From NCBI RefSeq assembly GCF_001721645.1, contig NZ_CP017141.1, forward strand, positions 2,976,001 through 3,040,000: a stretch of DNA of 64,000 nucleotides, given 5' to 3'. Origin of the DNA: Pedobacter steynii. Lineage in GTDB: Bacteria > Bacteroidota > Bacteroidia > Sphingobacteriales > Sphingobacteriaceae. Below are positions 1-9,088 of this stretch, in pieces (positions within the stretch are counted from its first letter, which is position 1; each line of letters opens with the position of its first letter). The notes under the pieces are model-generated. The model made no database searches and had not been told where the DNA came from. It worked only from the letters and a program-made list of their open reading frames with translations. Made by a program: the position numbers and the translations under genes.

Positions 1-12
1 TTTCTCTTCCAT
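1..12 (-). CDS. start of a leftward gene cut by the window edge (partial)
   Basis: On the minus strand an ATG at 12-10 is followed by GAA GAG AAA and then the window ends, so only M-E-E-K can be read. The call rests on context: a promoter-like sequence (TTG, 20 bases, TTACTTTG, with the -7 box at about 37-30) lies upstream on the same strand, and a terminator at 44-79 closes the previous leftward gene. DUF47 genes usually sit beside a PiT phosphate permease, but nothing here identifies this gene. Confidence 0.3.
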
Positions 13-43
13 AAAAGTACTTTGTGTTGCAAAGTAATGTATT

Positions 44-79
44 AAAAATTGAACTTGCAATAGGGGATTGCAAATTCAA
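44..79 (-). terminator. Rho-independent terminator of the DUF47 gene
   Basis: Read leftward, TTGAA-T-TTGCAAT and ATTGCAA-G-TTCAA form a 13-pair stem containing one U-G pair, around a five-base loop (CCCCT). TTTTTAAT follows directly. It begins about 20 bases past the DUF47 stop codon, so that gene appears to end its transcription unit here. Confidence 0.7.
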
Positions 80-97
80 TAAAAAAAGGGGGGTATA

Positions 98-739
98 TTA
101 AGCGTTTTTCACTAGAATGCTTTCCAGTACATTAGCGACGTCATCGCATTTATCTGTAGCCATTTCCAGTGTCTGGAGTATTTCTTTTTGTTTAATTAAT
201 TCAATTGCATTGGTCTCGGATTCGAATAATCCTGCTAATGCATGGTTACAAAGTGAATCCGCCTGGCTTTCACCTTTATAAATCCTCAGGCATACATCGC
301 TGATTAGCCCTGTATTTTTAAAGCTTTTGAGTTCTTTAAGTGCGATTTCAAGATCTTTGCACATGTCGATGAGTAGCTGTGCCATTTTGATCATTGGTTT
401 ATTGAGGTCAACAACATGATACAAATCAATATTAATGGCTGCGGTATGCATGTAATCAGCAATATCATATAAAGAGCTGATTAGGGCATGAATGTCTTCA
501 CGACTGAAAGGAGTAATGAGGCTTTTACTCAGTTTTAGGAATACCCTGGTTCGGATGAGCTCACCTGTATGCTCCATGCGCTCAATTTCCTTGATATATA
601 TTTTTCTTTTTTCAACATCGGTAGTACTCAAAGCAAGGAGCAGGTTCTCCGATATACTGACTAGGTTTCCTCCACATTCTTCGAATAGTGGCTGGAACTT
701 TTTATCCTTAGGGCTAAAGACTTTGAAAAAGCTGTTCAT
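98..739 (-). CDS. DUF47 family, PhoU-like phosphate transport accessory protein
   Basis: This all-helical protein of 213 residues belongs to the DUF47/PhoU-like family, whose members bind metal clusters and usually act with low-affinity PiT phosphate permeases. The N-terminal segment FFKVFSPKDKKFQPLFEE, the regularly spaced acidic and histidine residues in the helices (for example DIADYMHTAAINID), and the C-terminal MATDKCDDVANVLESI, which matches the family's ExxxD(E)xAD-like element, support the call. I chose the ATG at 739, ten residues inside the longest frame, because MNSFFK is the usual family start. The expected permease is not next to it in the visible window. The role in phosphate uptake is inferred from the family. 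Confidence 0.82.
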   Translation of the reverse strand: MNSFFKVFSPKDKKFQPLFEECGGNLVSISENLLLALSTTDVEKRKIYIKEIERMEHTGELIRTRVFLKLSKSLITPFSREDIHALISSLYDIADYMHTAAINIDLYHVVDLNKPMIKMAQLLIDMCKDLEIALKELKSFKNTGLISDVCLRIYKGESQADSLCNHALAGLFESETNAIELIKQKEILQTLEMATDKCDDVANVLESILVKNA

Positions 740-813
740 ATTACAGATGATATAACTCAAAAATATCAATCGTAATATTAACCCAGGATGAAGTTTCTGC
801 TATCAGATGGCTA

Positions 814-1578
814 TCATATGATGGAAACTGTTATTCCGATGCTCTCCAGGTTTTTTACCGTTTGAGGGGAAATTCCACTGTCTGTAATAATATGGTCTAC
901 TTCATCAATTCCGCAAATTTTTCCAAATCCCCGTTTACCAAACTTGGTAGAATCAGCAAGCACGATTATCTTTTGTGAAGAATCGATCATCTGGCGATTG
1001 AGGTGTGCCTCAAAAGCATTGGTAGTGGTTAATCCAAACTCAAGGTCAATCCCGTCTACACCAAGAAAAAGCTTACTGCAAAATACATTTCCCAGAATAT
1101 TGTCTGAGTAAGGGCCAGTTACAGAAGATGAACTTTTTCTGAGTAAGCCACCCAATTGAATAACTTCAATATTGGTATGGTGGACGAGCTCCAATGCAAC
1201 ATTCAACGCAGAAGTAATGACGGTCAGATTGCCTTTGGGTTTGATACACCTGGCCAGGGCCAGAACAGTAGTCCCGGAAGCAATAATGATGGAGTCATTG
1301 TCTTCGACTAAATCCGCAGCAAGTGCACCAATCTTCATCTTTTCGGTAGACTGCAGTTGTTCTTTTTCATTTACCGGTTTATCGACGGTATAGGGATTGT
1401 TTAAAGTTGCCCCTCCATGAGTTCTGAACAAAAGATTTTTATCCTCCAAAAGCTTTAAGTCTTTCCTGATTGTGACAGAGGAAACATCCAGTTCTTTACA
1501 TAAAACCTGAACATCTACTGACCCGTCAGTTTGAATTTTATTAAGAATGTATTGGTGTCTTTCTGCTATGTTAATCAT
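814..1578 (-). CDS. DeoR/GlpR-family transcriptional regulator
   Basis: The protein has 254 residues, the usual DeoR length. The N-terminal winged helix-turn-helix (residues 4-60) contains the DeoR signature region, with RHQYILNKI, a recognition helix around VSSVTIRKDLKLLE, and the LxRTHGGA turn. The rest is the DeoR C-terminal sugar-phosphate sensor domain, with the phosphate-binding stretch IASGTTVLALARCI and the later GVDGIDLEFGLTT. Such proteins are usually repressors released by a phosphorylated sugar or glycerol compound. It is divergent from the SusC-phosphodiesterase cluster across a 322-base gap, so it probably controls that cluster. Glycerol-3-phosphate as the inducer would fit but is only inference. 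Confidence 0.9.
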   Translation of the reverse strand: MINIAERHQYILNKIQTDGSVDVQVLCKELDVSSVTIRKDLKLLEDKNLLFRTHGGATLNNPYTVDKPVNEKEQLQSTEKMKIGALAADLVEDNDSIIIASGTTVLALARCIKPKGNLTVITSALNVALELVHHTNIEVIQLGGLLRKSSSSVTGPYSDNILGNVFCSKLFLGVDGIDLEFGLTTTNAFEAHLNRQMIDSSQKIIVLADSTKFGKRGFGKICGIDEVDHIITDSGISPQTVKNLESIGITVSII

Positions 1579-1900
1579 CTGAAGTCTGATTGTGGTCCTG
1601 TTGTCTGATTGAAATAAAGATGCAACAAACTTAAGTTAAAAATAAATTATTCCTTTATTTTTTTGTGTAAGGTTACGTATTTGCTTTCATTTTGTTCCTT
1701 ATCTGTAGTTTCCGAAAGCTTTTGATTTGTGTTTCTTGGAGTAGTAAAACCTTTTAAACATGTTTTGAGGCTGTTTTAAGTTAACACATCTATAATATTC
1801 ACTTAATACTGTAAGGTAGATCTTTGCGGTGAAATGCCATAAGGAAACAAAATGAAACTTTTGGACCGGAAAGCAGATTAAATTACACCATTAATATTGT
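1579..1900. promoter_or_regulatory. divergent control region between the DeoR regulator and susC
   Basis: This 322-base AT-rich gap has no gene. For the leftward regulator a perfect -7 box (TAAGTTTG on the minus strand, 1633-1626) lies about 48 bases before the start, though I see no good -33 element. On the plus strand the best -7 candidate for susC is at about 1819-1826 (GATCTTTG, one mismatch), about 75 bases before the ATG. I found no convincing long palindrome that would mark the DeoR operator. Confidence 0.45.
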
Positions 1901-4900
1901 ATGATGAATAAAACCTTTACTAATCACAAAGTATTAACAAAATTTGTTGGCTGCACAGCCTTTGCACTGGCATTTATGTTTGGACCATCGGGACAACAAC
2001 TCATGGCTGCTACCGGAAGCTCATCCTTCCGTATTTATATACAGGAAACAGTAACTATTAAAGGGTTCGTAAAAGATGATGCCGATGGACAACCAATGCC
2101 AGGAGTAACTATTACGGATGGCCAAAGGAAACCCCTTGGTGTTACCAACGGCGATGGTGCTTTTAGTATTACAGTGCCGAAGGGAAAAGATGTCTCCTTT
2201 AATATGATTGGATATCAATTGGTTCAAAAAAAGTTTAATGAGAATCAGGTAAACGTGATGATTCGTTTGAGCGCTTCCAGCAGTGAGTTGAATGAGGTGG
2301 TAGTTACTGCACTTGGAATTAAACGCGAATCAAAATCCCTGGGATTTGGGGCAACTGTAGTCAATGGAAAAGAAATTTCAGATGCGCCTTCAAATAACTG
2401 GTCGGATGCTTTAAAGGGTAAAGTGCCAGGGTTAATGTTAACCCAGGCAGGTTCTGGTCCTATCAATAGTGCCAGAATTAACCTCCGTGGAGACCGTTCA
2501 CTAAGTGGAAATAATGAAGCCCTCATTGTTCTTGATGGGGTTCCTATTCTGACCAGAAGTGTGAGCTCTGGAGTAACTGATGCATATGGAGCAGGGTCAT
2601 CCGGACAGGATAAGGATATCCCAATTGATTTTGGAAATGGAATTTCGGATATAAATCCGGATGATATTGAATCCATCACCGTATTAAAAGGTGCTGCCGC
2701 TGCTGCACTTTATGGTAGTCGTGCACAGAATGGTGCCCTGATCATTACGACCAAGTCGGGAAGTAAAAGAGAGAAAGGGATCGGAATAACCGTAAATTCC
2801 AATTCAAGCTTCAATGATGTTTTGCGTTGGCCGGACTATCAATATGAGTACGGGCAGGGTAACTTAAATAAAAATGCAGCAGGAGAACTCTATTATTCTT
2901 ATGGTGCATCTGAGGATGGAACAAATACTGGAAGTACTTCCAGTGCATTCGGCCCTAAGTTTAACGGACAAAGCTATTTTCAATATGATCCTATCCTTGA
3001 AAAACAAGGTGCTGAAAGGACACCCTGGGTTCCTTATAAAGATAACATTAAAGGGTTCTGGCGTACCGGATTTACGCTTCAGAATAGTGTAGCATTTGAC
3101 GGTGGAACAGATAATTTTACTGCAAGAGCATCTATTACCCATACTAAAAATGAGTGGATTATGCCAAATACAGGATTTGAGCGATTAGTAGCTTCCCTCA
3201 ATACCAGTATGCAGATCTCTAAGAAGCTGAAACTAAACGGTAAATTCAGCTATACCAACAAAAGCAGTGATAACCTTCCGGGAACGGGCTATAATGGTCA
3301 GTCTATTGCTTATTTTATGATTTTTCAAAACCCAAATGTCGATTTGAACTGGTATGCACCAAGGTGGAAACAAGGGCAGGAGCAGCTAAAACAGGTTCAT
3401 CCTTATAGCTCTTATATTGAAAATCCTTTTCTCATTGCACATGAGATGACCAATAGCCTGAATAGTACGAACCTCGACGGTAATTTACAGGGAGTATATA
3501 AATTTGATGATAATTGGGAGTTGATGTTTCGTTCCGGGTTAAACATGCGTGTAGATACAAGAGAACAACGACGGTCATTTGATACTTCAAATTTTCCGCT
3601 GGGCTATTATAAGCAACAGGATGTGAACTTCCTGGAATCCAATACCGACGCTTTATTAAGCTATAATACCCGAATTACTCCTAAGCTTGGAATCCGTGCC
3701 TCTCTTGGGGGGAATCTGATGAACAGGGAATTTAAGGAGAACAATTCAATTGCCAGAGGATTATTGTTGCCTGGCATTTATAAATTGTCTAATGCTTTAA
3801 GTACCCCTGCTGCTGAAAATGAAAGAACCGAAAGACAAACTCAAAGTGTTTTCGGGTTAATCAACATGGATTGGGACAAAAAGATATACCTGGATATTAC
3901 CGGACGTAATGATTGGTCGTCAACTTTACCTGATGGAAATAACTCTTATTTTTATCCTTCTGTTAGTACCAGTTATATTCTTTCCGAGCTTTTCAAGCTT
4001 ACGGAAATCATCTCTTTTGCTAAATTAAGACTTTCATGGGCACAGATTGGTTCAGATACTGATCCATATCGGACTAAAAAGTATTATGGTACATCGACTT
4101 TCCCAGGTTCATCTGAGGCTCCGGGAACCTTGCACAATGCAGATCTGAAACCAGAGATGTCAAAATCGTGGGAAACCGGAGGAAACTTTTCTTTGTTTAA
4201 TAACCGGATCACTGCCGACCTAAACCTTTATTCTACGACGACTATAAATCAGGTTTTACTGGTACCCTTAGATATCACAACAGGATTTAGTAAGGCTTTT
4301 ATCAACGGAGGAAAAATCCGTAACAGAGGTATTGAGGTGATGTTAAGCGGGAAGCCTTTTGCTACCCAGAACTTTACCTGGACTTCTACATTGACCTGGT
4401 CTAAAAATCAAAATAGAATACTGGAACTGAGCAAGGATGCATTGAATGCACAGCAAGTAATTGCGCAAAGTGGTGCAGGAGCAGCTTCAATTGTTGCTAC
4501 GGTTGGAGGCACTACGGGTGACTTATGGGGATACGGATTGGTAAGAAATGAAAATGGGGACGTCATCTTCGATCAAAAAACAGGACTTGCCTTACGCCCG
4601 GATGATATGAGGAAAATTGGAAATGCTTATGCAGACTGGCGTGGTGGCTTTCAAAATGAATTTAGGTATAAGGATTTTACGGTCAGTGTTTTGATTGACG
4701 GGCAGTATGGAGGTATTGTATACTCCCAAACTCATCATAAGATGACTGAGCAAGGAAAATTGCAACATACGCTTGCCGGACGGGAAGAAGGAGGAGTGAT
4801 TGGGAAAGGTGTTGTTCAGAATGGCGACGGGAGTTTTTCTCCAAATACAACAAAAGTCCCTGTAAATACATGGTATGCAGATTATTATCGTCGTGCGAAT

Positions 4901-5167
4901 GTAGAAACCAACAGTTTTGATGCTTCCTATCTGAAACTCAGAGAGGCCCGTATTGAATACCGTCTGCCTAAATCATTAATAAAAAAATTGAATATTTCAG
5001 GAGCTACGGTTGCTTTATATGGGAGAGACCTGGCCATGATTTCAAAATTCCCTGTCTTCGATCCGGAAACCGCTGCTTTAAACGGTTCGAGCATTATGCC
5101 TGGGGTGGAAATGGGACAGTTGCCAAGCACCAGAACATTTGGATTAAACCTCCGTCTGCAATTGTAA
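1901..5167 (+). CDS. SusC/RagA-family TonB-dependent outer-membrane transporter (phosphodiester locus)
   Basis: At 1088 residues this is a full-length SusC-type transporter. A signal peptide (hydrophobic core around residues 18-37) is followed by a carboxypeptidase-regulatory-like domain (about 50-110, ending NMIGYQ). Next come the SusC element NEVVVTALG, a TonB plug (about 140-260, with RINLRGDRSLS, ALIVLDGVPI and VLKGAAAAALYGSRAQNGALIITTK) and a long beta-barrel ending in the hydrophobic TFGLNLRLQL. It would work with the SusD-like lipoprotein encoded 52 bases downstream. The cluster holds phosphoesterases and no glycoside hydrolase, so the cargo is more likely a phosphodiester than a polysaccharide. 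That substrate is inferred. ATG codons at 1901 and 1904 are both possible starts. Confidence 0.93.
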   Translation: MMNKTFTNHKVLTKFVGCTAFALAFMFGPSGQQLMAATGSSSFRIYIQETVTIKGFVKDDADGQPMPGVTITDGQRKPLGVTNGDGAFSITVPKGKDVSFNMIGYQLVQKKFNENQVNVMIRLSASSSELNEVVVTALGIKRESKSLGFGATVVNGKEISDAPSNNWSDALKGKVPGLMLTQAGSGPINSARINLRGDRSLSGNNEALIVLDGVPILTRSVSSGVTDAYGAGSSGQDKDIPIDFGNGISDINPDDIESITVLKGAAAAALYGSRAQNGALIITTKSGSKREKGIGITVNSNSSFNDVLRWPDYQYEYGQGNLNKNAAGELYYSYGASEDGTNTGSTSSAFGPKFNGQSYFQYDPILEKQGAERTPWVPYKDNIKGFWRTGFTLQNSVAFDGGTDNFTARASITHTKNEWIMPNTGFERLVASLNTSMQISKKLKLNGKFSYTNKSSDNLPGTGYNGQSIAYFMIFQNPNVDLNWYAPRWKQGQEQLKQVHPYSSYIENPFLIAHEMTNSLNSTNLDGNLQGVYKFDDNWELMFRSGLNMRVDTREQRRSFDTSNFPLGYYKQQDVNFLESNTDALLSYNTRITPKLGIRASLGGNLMNREFKENNSIARGLLLPGIYKLSNALSTPAAENERTERQTQSVFGLINMDWDKKIYLDITGRNDWSSTLPDGNNSYFYPSVSTSYILSELFKLTEIISFAKLRLSWAQIGSDTDPYRTKKYYGTSTFPGSSEAPGTLHNADLKPEMSKSWETGGNFSLFNNRITADLNLYSTTTINQVLLVPLDITTGFSKAFINGGKIRNRGIEVMLSGKPFATQNFTWTSTLTWSKNQNRILELSKDALNAQQVIAQSGAGAASIVATVGGTTGDLWGYGLVRNENGDVIFDQKTGLALRPDDMRKIGNAYADWRGGFQNEFRYKDFTVSVLIDGQYGGIVYSQTHHKMTEQGKLQHTLAGREEGGVIGKGVVQNGDGSFSPNTTKVPVNTWYADYYRRANVETNSFDASYLKLREARIEYRLPKSLIKKLNISGATVALYGRDLAMISKFPVFDPETAALNGSSIMPGVEMGQLPSTRTFGLNLRLQL

Positions 5168-5219
5168 ATGTTGATGAATTGATATAAGTATGGTTTTGGC
5201 CAATAAAATGAAAATAAGA

Positions 5220-6677
5220 ATGAAAAAAAAGATAATAGCCCTTTTTGTCCTGGGCAATATAATAGCACTTGCTTCTTGTACCAAAAATTTTGAAGAACTC
5301 AATACCAACCCTAATTTAATCGAGAAAGTAACCCCAGGAAGTCTGGTGACTCCAACGGTCTATGGAATGAGTACTTATTTTACAGTGAGGAGTTATGATT
5401 TTACCTGGCAAATGATGCAGGTGGGAATTCCAAATCCAAGTATTACTTCTGGAATTCATCGTTATGATGTACAGGAGAGTGCCGGAAACGGAACCTGGAA
5501 TAATTGTTATAAATACCTTCGGAATATCAGAGAGATGGAGGCAGCTGCAGAACTTTACAAGCAGCCAGCTTATAAGGCCATAGCGATTACATTAAAAGCT
5601 TATATTATGGGAATTCTGACTGATAGCTTTGGAGATGTTCCATTTTCAGAGGCGCTTCAGGCTGAAAATAAAATCACTCAGCCCCGCTTTGATACCCAAC
5701 AGCAAATCTATACCTCATTGATTCAACAGTTGGAAGAAGCCAATGTTATTTATACTGGAACAGAGACGATGTCAGGTAATGATTTATTGTATGATAACAA
5801 GAAGGCAAACTGGCGTAAATTTAACAACTCCTTATTGATGAGAATGATTTTACGTCTTTCTAAAAGAACAGAATTCAACAGTTATGAAAAGTTGAAGGCA
5901 ATGATTGCTGATCCGGTTAAATATCCGGTATTTAATGAGAATAAGGATGCGGCGATTGTCAAAATTACGGGAATTGCACCTTATGATTACGCCTGGGGAA
6001 GACGTCAGGATTACGTGAACTTTGAGGCCATGGGAGAGTTTTTTGTTGATATGCTGAACAATCTGGAGGATCCAAGAAGAGCACTTTTTATGACAAGAGC
6101 CTCAAAGATCGTAGATAAAAAGCCTGTGGATATTGGCTTTAAGGGATATCCTGCAGCTCATTCTGGTCAGGATTCACAGTTTGGTTTTAGCCCAAGCACA
6201 CCTAACGGGGACCTGATGTTTCCAAATGCGGTGGGTACTCCCATTAATGAGGTGATGATGAGTTACGCAGAAGTGGAATTTATTAAGGCAGAAGTGGCTT
6301 TAAAATCCGGAGATCTGACTGCAGCCAAGGTGGCTTATGAGAAAGGTGTTACCGCCGCCGTCACCCAATGGCCATCAGGAATCATGCCGGCAACCTATTT
6401 CTCAAACCCTACTGCTGAGTTTAACGGAACTATGGAACAGATCATGAACCAGAAATACCTGGCTTTATTCTTTAATGACTACCAGCAATGGTTTGAATAT
6501 CGTCGTACTGGATTTCCCAGGTTGCCAAAAACACCTTATATGTATCATAATGGAGTAATGCCGAGTCGTTTTATGTACCATAACGATGTTCGTAGATTTA
6601 ATCTGGAGAATTATAATATTGCTGCTCAACGTATCGGTGGTGATGACGTAATGACCCGGGTATGGTGGGAAAAATAA
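5220..6677 (+). CDS. SusD/RagB-family substrate-binding lipoprotein
   Basis: This is the partner of the upstream SusC: a surface lipoprotein that closes over the transporter and captures substrate. From the chosen ATG the protein has 485 residues, with a short basic start, a hydrophobic core and a lipobox ending IALASC. Helical TPR-like repeats and SusD landmarks follow: FEELNTNP at the start, TLKAYIMGILTDSFGDVPFSEAL, and the C-terminal QWFEYRRTGFPRL. Members of this sub-branch often carry the SusD/RagB_2-type fold. Upstream in-frame ATGs at 5190 and 5208 would only lengthen the signal region. The stop lies 11 bases before the start of the phosphoesterase gene, suggesting one operon. Confidence 0.9.
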   Translation: MKKKIIALFVLGNIIALASCTKNFEELNTNPNLIEKVTPGSLVTPTVYGMSTYFTVRSYDFTWQMMQVGIPNPSITSGIHRYDVQESAGNGTWNNCYKYLRNIREMEAAAELYKQPAYKAIAITLKAYIMGILTDSFGDVPFSEALQAENKITQPRFDTQQQIYTSLIQQLEEANVIYTGTETMSGNDLLYDNKKANWRKFNNSLLMRMILRLSKRTEFNSYEKLKAMIADPVKYPVFNENKDAAIVKITGIAPYDYAWGRRQDYVNFEAMGEFFVDMLNNLEDPRRALFMTRASKIVDKKPVDIGFKGYPAAHSGQDSQFGFSPSTPNGDLMFPNAVGTPINEVMMSYAEVEFIKAEVALKSGDLTAAKVAYEKGVTAAVTQWPSGIMPATYFSNPTAEFNGTMEQIMNQKYLALFFNDYQQWFEYRRTGFPRLPKTPYMYHNGVMPSRFMYHNDVRRFNLENYNIAAQRIGGDDVMTRVWWEK

Positions 6678-6688
6678 ATAGATTAACC

Positions 6689-8101
6689 ATGAACAGAAGA
6701 TCATTTATACAAAAAACCGGATTGCTGTTTGGTGGCCTGGTCATCAGCCTTGAGAGCTATCCCTTTATCAGACTTAAACGAAATGCTATCGTTCGTGGTA
6801 GGGTGACAAATGGACTAAAAGGATTGAACAATGTGGTTGTCTCTGACGGATACGCTGTTGTGCTTACTGATATCAATGGGAATTATACCCTGACAACCGA
6901 TGTTAAAGCCAGTTCGATCTGGATCAGCACACCCGCAGGCTACGAGTTTAATGCAGAAGAAAGTGTGGCAAAACACTATCATATCCTTGGAAGTAAAAAT
7001 GAATATAACTTTGAGTTGAGGTCTTTAGGTAAGGACGATAGCAAACATAATTTTTTGATATGGGCAGATCCGCAGGTGAAAAACAAGAAGGATGTTAGTC
7101 AGATGATGGACACTGCAGTTCCTGATGTGCAACAGCTTATTGCCGAAATGGATGCAGGTACTTTAGTTCATGGTATTGGAGTAGGAGATCTGGTTTGGGA
7201 TAATCATGCGCTGTTTGCGGATTATAATGCTGCAGTTAAACAGATGAATATCCCGTTTTTTCAGGCCTTGGGAAATCATGATATGGATTACAGGATGGGA
7301 GGAGATGAAACTTCCGACCGGACTTTTAAAGAAACCTATGGTCCTACCTATTATTCTTTCAATAGGGGTAAAGCGCATTACATTGTATTAGATGATGTCA
7401 GATATCTGGGAAATGAGCGGGAATATGATGGTTATATCTCCGGGAATCAATTGGATTGGTTAAAGAAAGATCTACAGTACGTAGCTAAAGATCAGCTGAT
7501 CATCATATGCCTGCACATTCCAGTGTACAATTCGGTCAAAAATAATTCAGATTTTTATGCGCTTTTAGAAGGGTATCCTCATGTTCACATTATGTCGGGA
7601 CATACCCATTACAATGCCAATCATGTCAGCAAGGGGATTTATGAACACAATCATGGAACAGTTTGTGGCGCATGGTGGACCGGACCAATCTGTAGTGATG
7701 GCACTCCTCGTGGCTATGGGGTTTATGAGGTGGATGGAAATGACTTGAAATGGTATTATAAATCAACAGGCAGGGAGCGGAAAGAGCAGATGAGTGTTTA
7801 TCTGGATAAACTCACGAATCAGGTTCGGTTGATCGCCAACGTATGGAATTGGGACCCGGAATGGAAGGTCACTTATTTTCTGGATGATCGGGCAATGGGA
7901 GAGATGGAACAACAAAAAGGCTTTGATCCTTTAGCTGTAGAGCTGTATCTTGGAGATCAGCTGCCATTGGGCAGAACCTTTGCGGAACCAAAAAAAATGG
8001 ACCATCTGTTTATGGCACATTTTGACCCCACAGTGAAAAAAGTGAAAGTAAAAGCTGTTGATCGTTTTGGTGAGCAGTATATCACCGAAATAAATACCTG
8101 A
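6689..8101 (+). CDS. exported calcineurin-like metallophosphoesterase with N- and C-terminal accessory domains
   Basis: The 470-residue protein starts with a twin-arginine-like signal (MNRRSFIQKTG), pointing to export. Residues 35-110 form a beta-rich N-terminal domain resembling the MetallophosN module. The catalytic domain carries all the two-metal motifs: WADPQ (D127), GVGDLVWDN (D167), LGNHD (195-198), LHIPVY and SGHTHYN. A C-terminal domain with a WNWDPEWKV motif ends the protein. The family hydrolyses phosphomonoesters or phosphodiesters. I moved the start from 6662 to 6689 because this gives the RR signal and avoids overlapping the susD-like stop. It probably works with the glycerophosphodiesterase encoded six bases downstream. 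Confidence 0.9.
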   Translation: MNRRSFIQKTGLLFGGLVISLESYPFIRLKRNAIVRGRVTNGLKGLNNVVVSDGYAVVLTDINGNYTLTTDVKASSIWISTPAGYEFNAEESVAKHYHILGSKNEYNFELRSLGKDDSKHNFLIWADPQVKNKKDVSQMMDTAVPDVQQLIAEMDAGTLVHGIGVGDLVWDNHALFADYNAAVKQMNIPFFQALGNHDMDYRMGGDETSDRTFKETYGPTYYSFNRGKAHYIVLDDVRYLGNEREYDGYISGNQLDWLKKDLQYVAKDQLIIICLHIPVYNSVKNNSDFYALLEGYPHVHIMSGHTHYNANHVSKGIYEHNHGTVCGAWWTGPICSDGTPRGYGVYEVDGNDLKWYYKSTGRERKEQMSVYLDKLTNQVRLIANVWNWDPEWKVTYFLDDRAMGEMEQQKGFDPLAVELYLGDQLPLGRTFAEPKKMDHLFMAHFDPTVKKVKVKAVDRFGEQYITEINT

Positions 8102-8106
8102 TCACA

Positions 8107-9015
8107 ATGAAAAATATTAAAAGACTTATCTGGCTGGCTGCTTTAGGCTTATCTTCGTGTAAGACCATGCAGCAACAGCGTATGACTACTGCGATACCAT
8201 TTCCATCTTTCAGTACTGAAGGTCATCGCGGAGGCCGGGGTCTGATGCCAGAAAATACTATTCCTGCTATGTATCATGCCATAGATCTTGGCGTAACGAC
8301 CCTGGAAATGGACACACATGTTACAAAAGATCAGCAGGTGGTGGTAACTCATGATGATTACCTGAGCCCGGCATTTATGCTGGATCCGGATGGTGCTGAG
8401 ATTCCGAAAACTGATTCCCGAAAATATGCGGTTTTTCAAATGGATTATGCCAGACTGAAGCAATTCGATCTGGGCACGAAATATTATGAGGCATTCCCCC
8501 GGCAGAAAAAGATGAAAAGTTACATTCCCCGACTGGAAGAGCTCATCGATTCTGTTCAGCAATATATAAAGGAAAGTGGGAAAAAGCAGGTCTTTTATAA
8601 TATAGAAACAAAATGTAGTCCGGAAGGGGACGGCTTGTTGAATCCCGATCCGGAGGCTTTTGTGAAACTGTTGATGGATGTTATAGAAAAAAAAGAAGTT
8701 GCTCCGTTTGTCGTGATTCAATCATTTGATAGAAGAACCTTGCAAGTGCTGCATAAGAAGTACCCTCAAATAAAAACATCTTATCTTATCGCTAATAAAA
8801 AGAGTTTTGAGGAGAACATTGCCGATCTCGGCTTTAATCCTTTTATTCTTAGCCCGGTATACCAGATGGTAAATGCTGAGCTGGTAAAAAAATGTCATGA
8901 TCTGGGCATTAAAGTAATTCCCTGGACGGTTAATACGACAATAGAAATCACGGCTTTAAAGGCATTGAATGTAGATGGAATCATTTCCGATTATCCTGAT
9001 TTGCTCCTTAAGTAA
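8107..9015 (+). CDS. glycerophosphodiester phosphodiesterase, lipoprotein
   Basis: The enzyme hydrolyses glycerophosphodiesters to glycerol-3-phosphate and an alcohol. The 302-residue protein has a lipobox (LSSC, Cys18), so it is probably membrane-anchored facing the periplasm. GDPD-family active-site residues are in order: HRGGRGLMPENT (H40, R41, E50, N51), LEMDTH (E67, D69), THDD (H82), and the later NIETK, QSFD and PWTVNT strands of the TIM barrel ending in DGIISDYPD. It follows the phosphoesterase gene after five bases and is probably co-transcribed with it. The pairing suggests sequential attack on phosphodiester compounds taken up by the SusCD pair. Glycerophosphodiesters from phospholipids are the likely class but are not proven. 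Confidence 0.93.
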   Translation: MKNIKRLIWLAALGLSSCKTMQQQRMTTAIPFPSFSTEGHRGGRGLMPENTIPAMYHAIDLGVTTLEMDTHVTKDQQVVVTHDDYLSPAFMLDPDGAEIPKTDSRKYAVFQMDYARLKQFDLGTKYYEAFPRQKKMKSYIPRLEELIDSVQQYIKESGKKQVFYNIETKCSPEGDGLLNPDPEAFVKLLMDVIEKKEVAPFVVIQSFDRRTLQVLHKKYPQIKTSYLIANKKSFEENIADLGFNPFILSPVYQMVNAELVKKCHDLGIKVIPWTVNTTIEITALKALNVDGIISDYPDLLLK

Positions 9016-9088
9016 GTAACATTATTGTTAATGAGTTTTACACGATGAGGCTATAGAAAGATCAGGTAAAGTCGTAGTTTAGTTCTAT

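Noticed and set aside
8149..8721. 190-codon leftward open frame opposite the glycerophosphodiesterase gene
   Set aside because: No domain or signal is visible, and the plus-strand gene has all GDPD catalytic residues.
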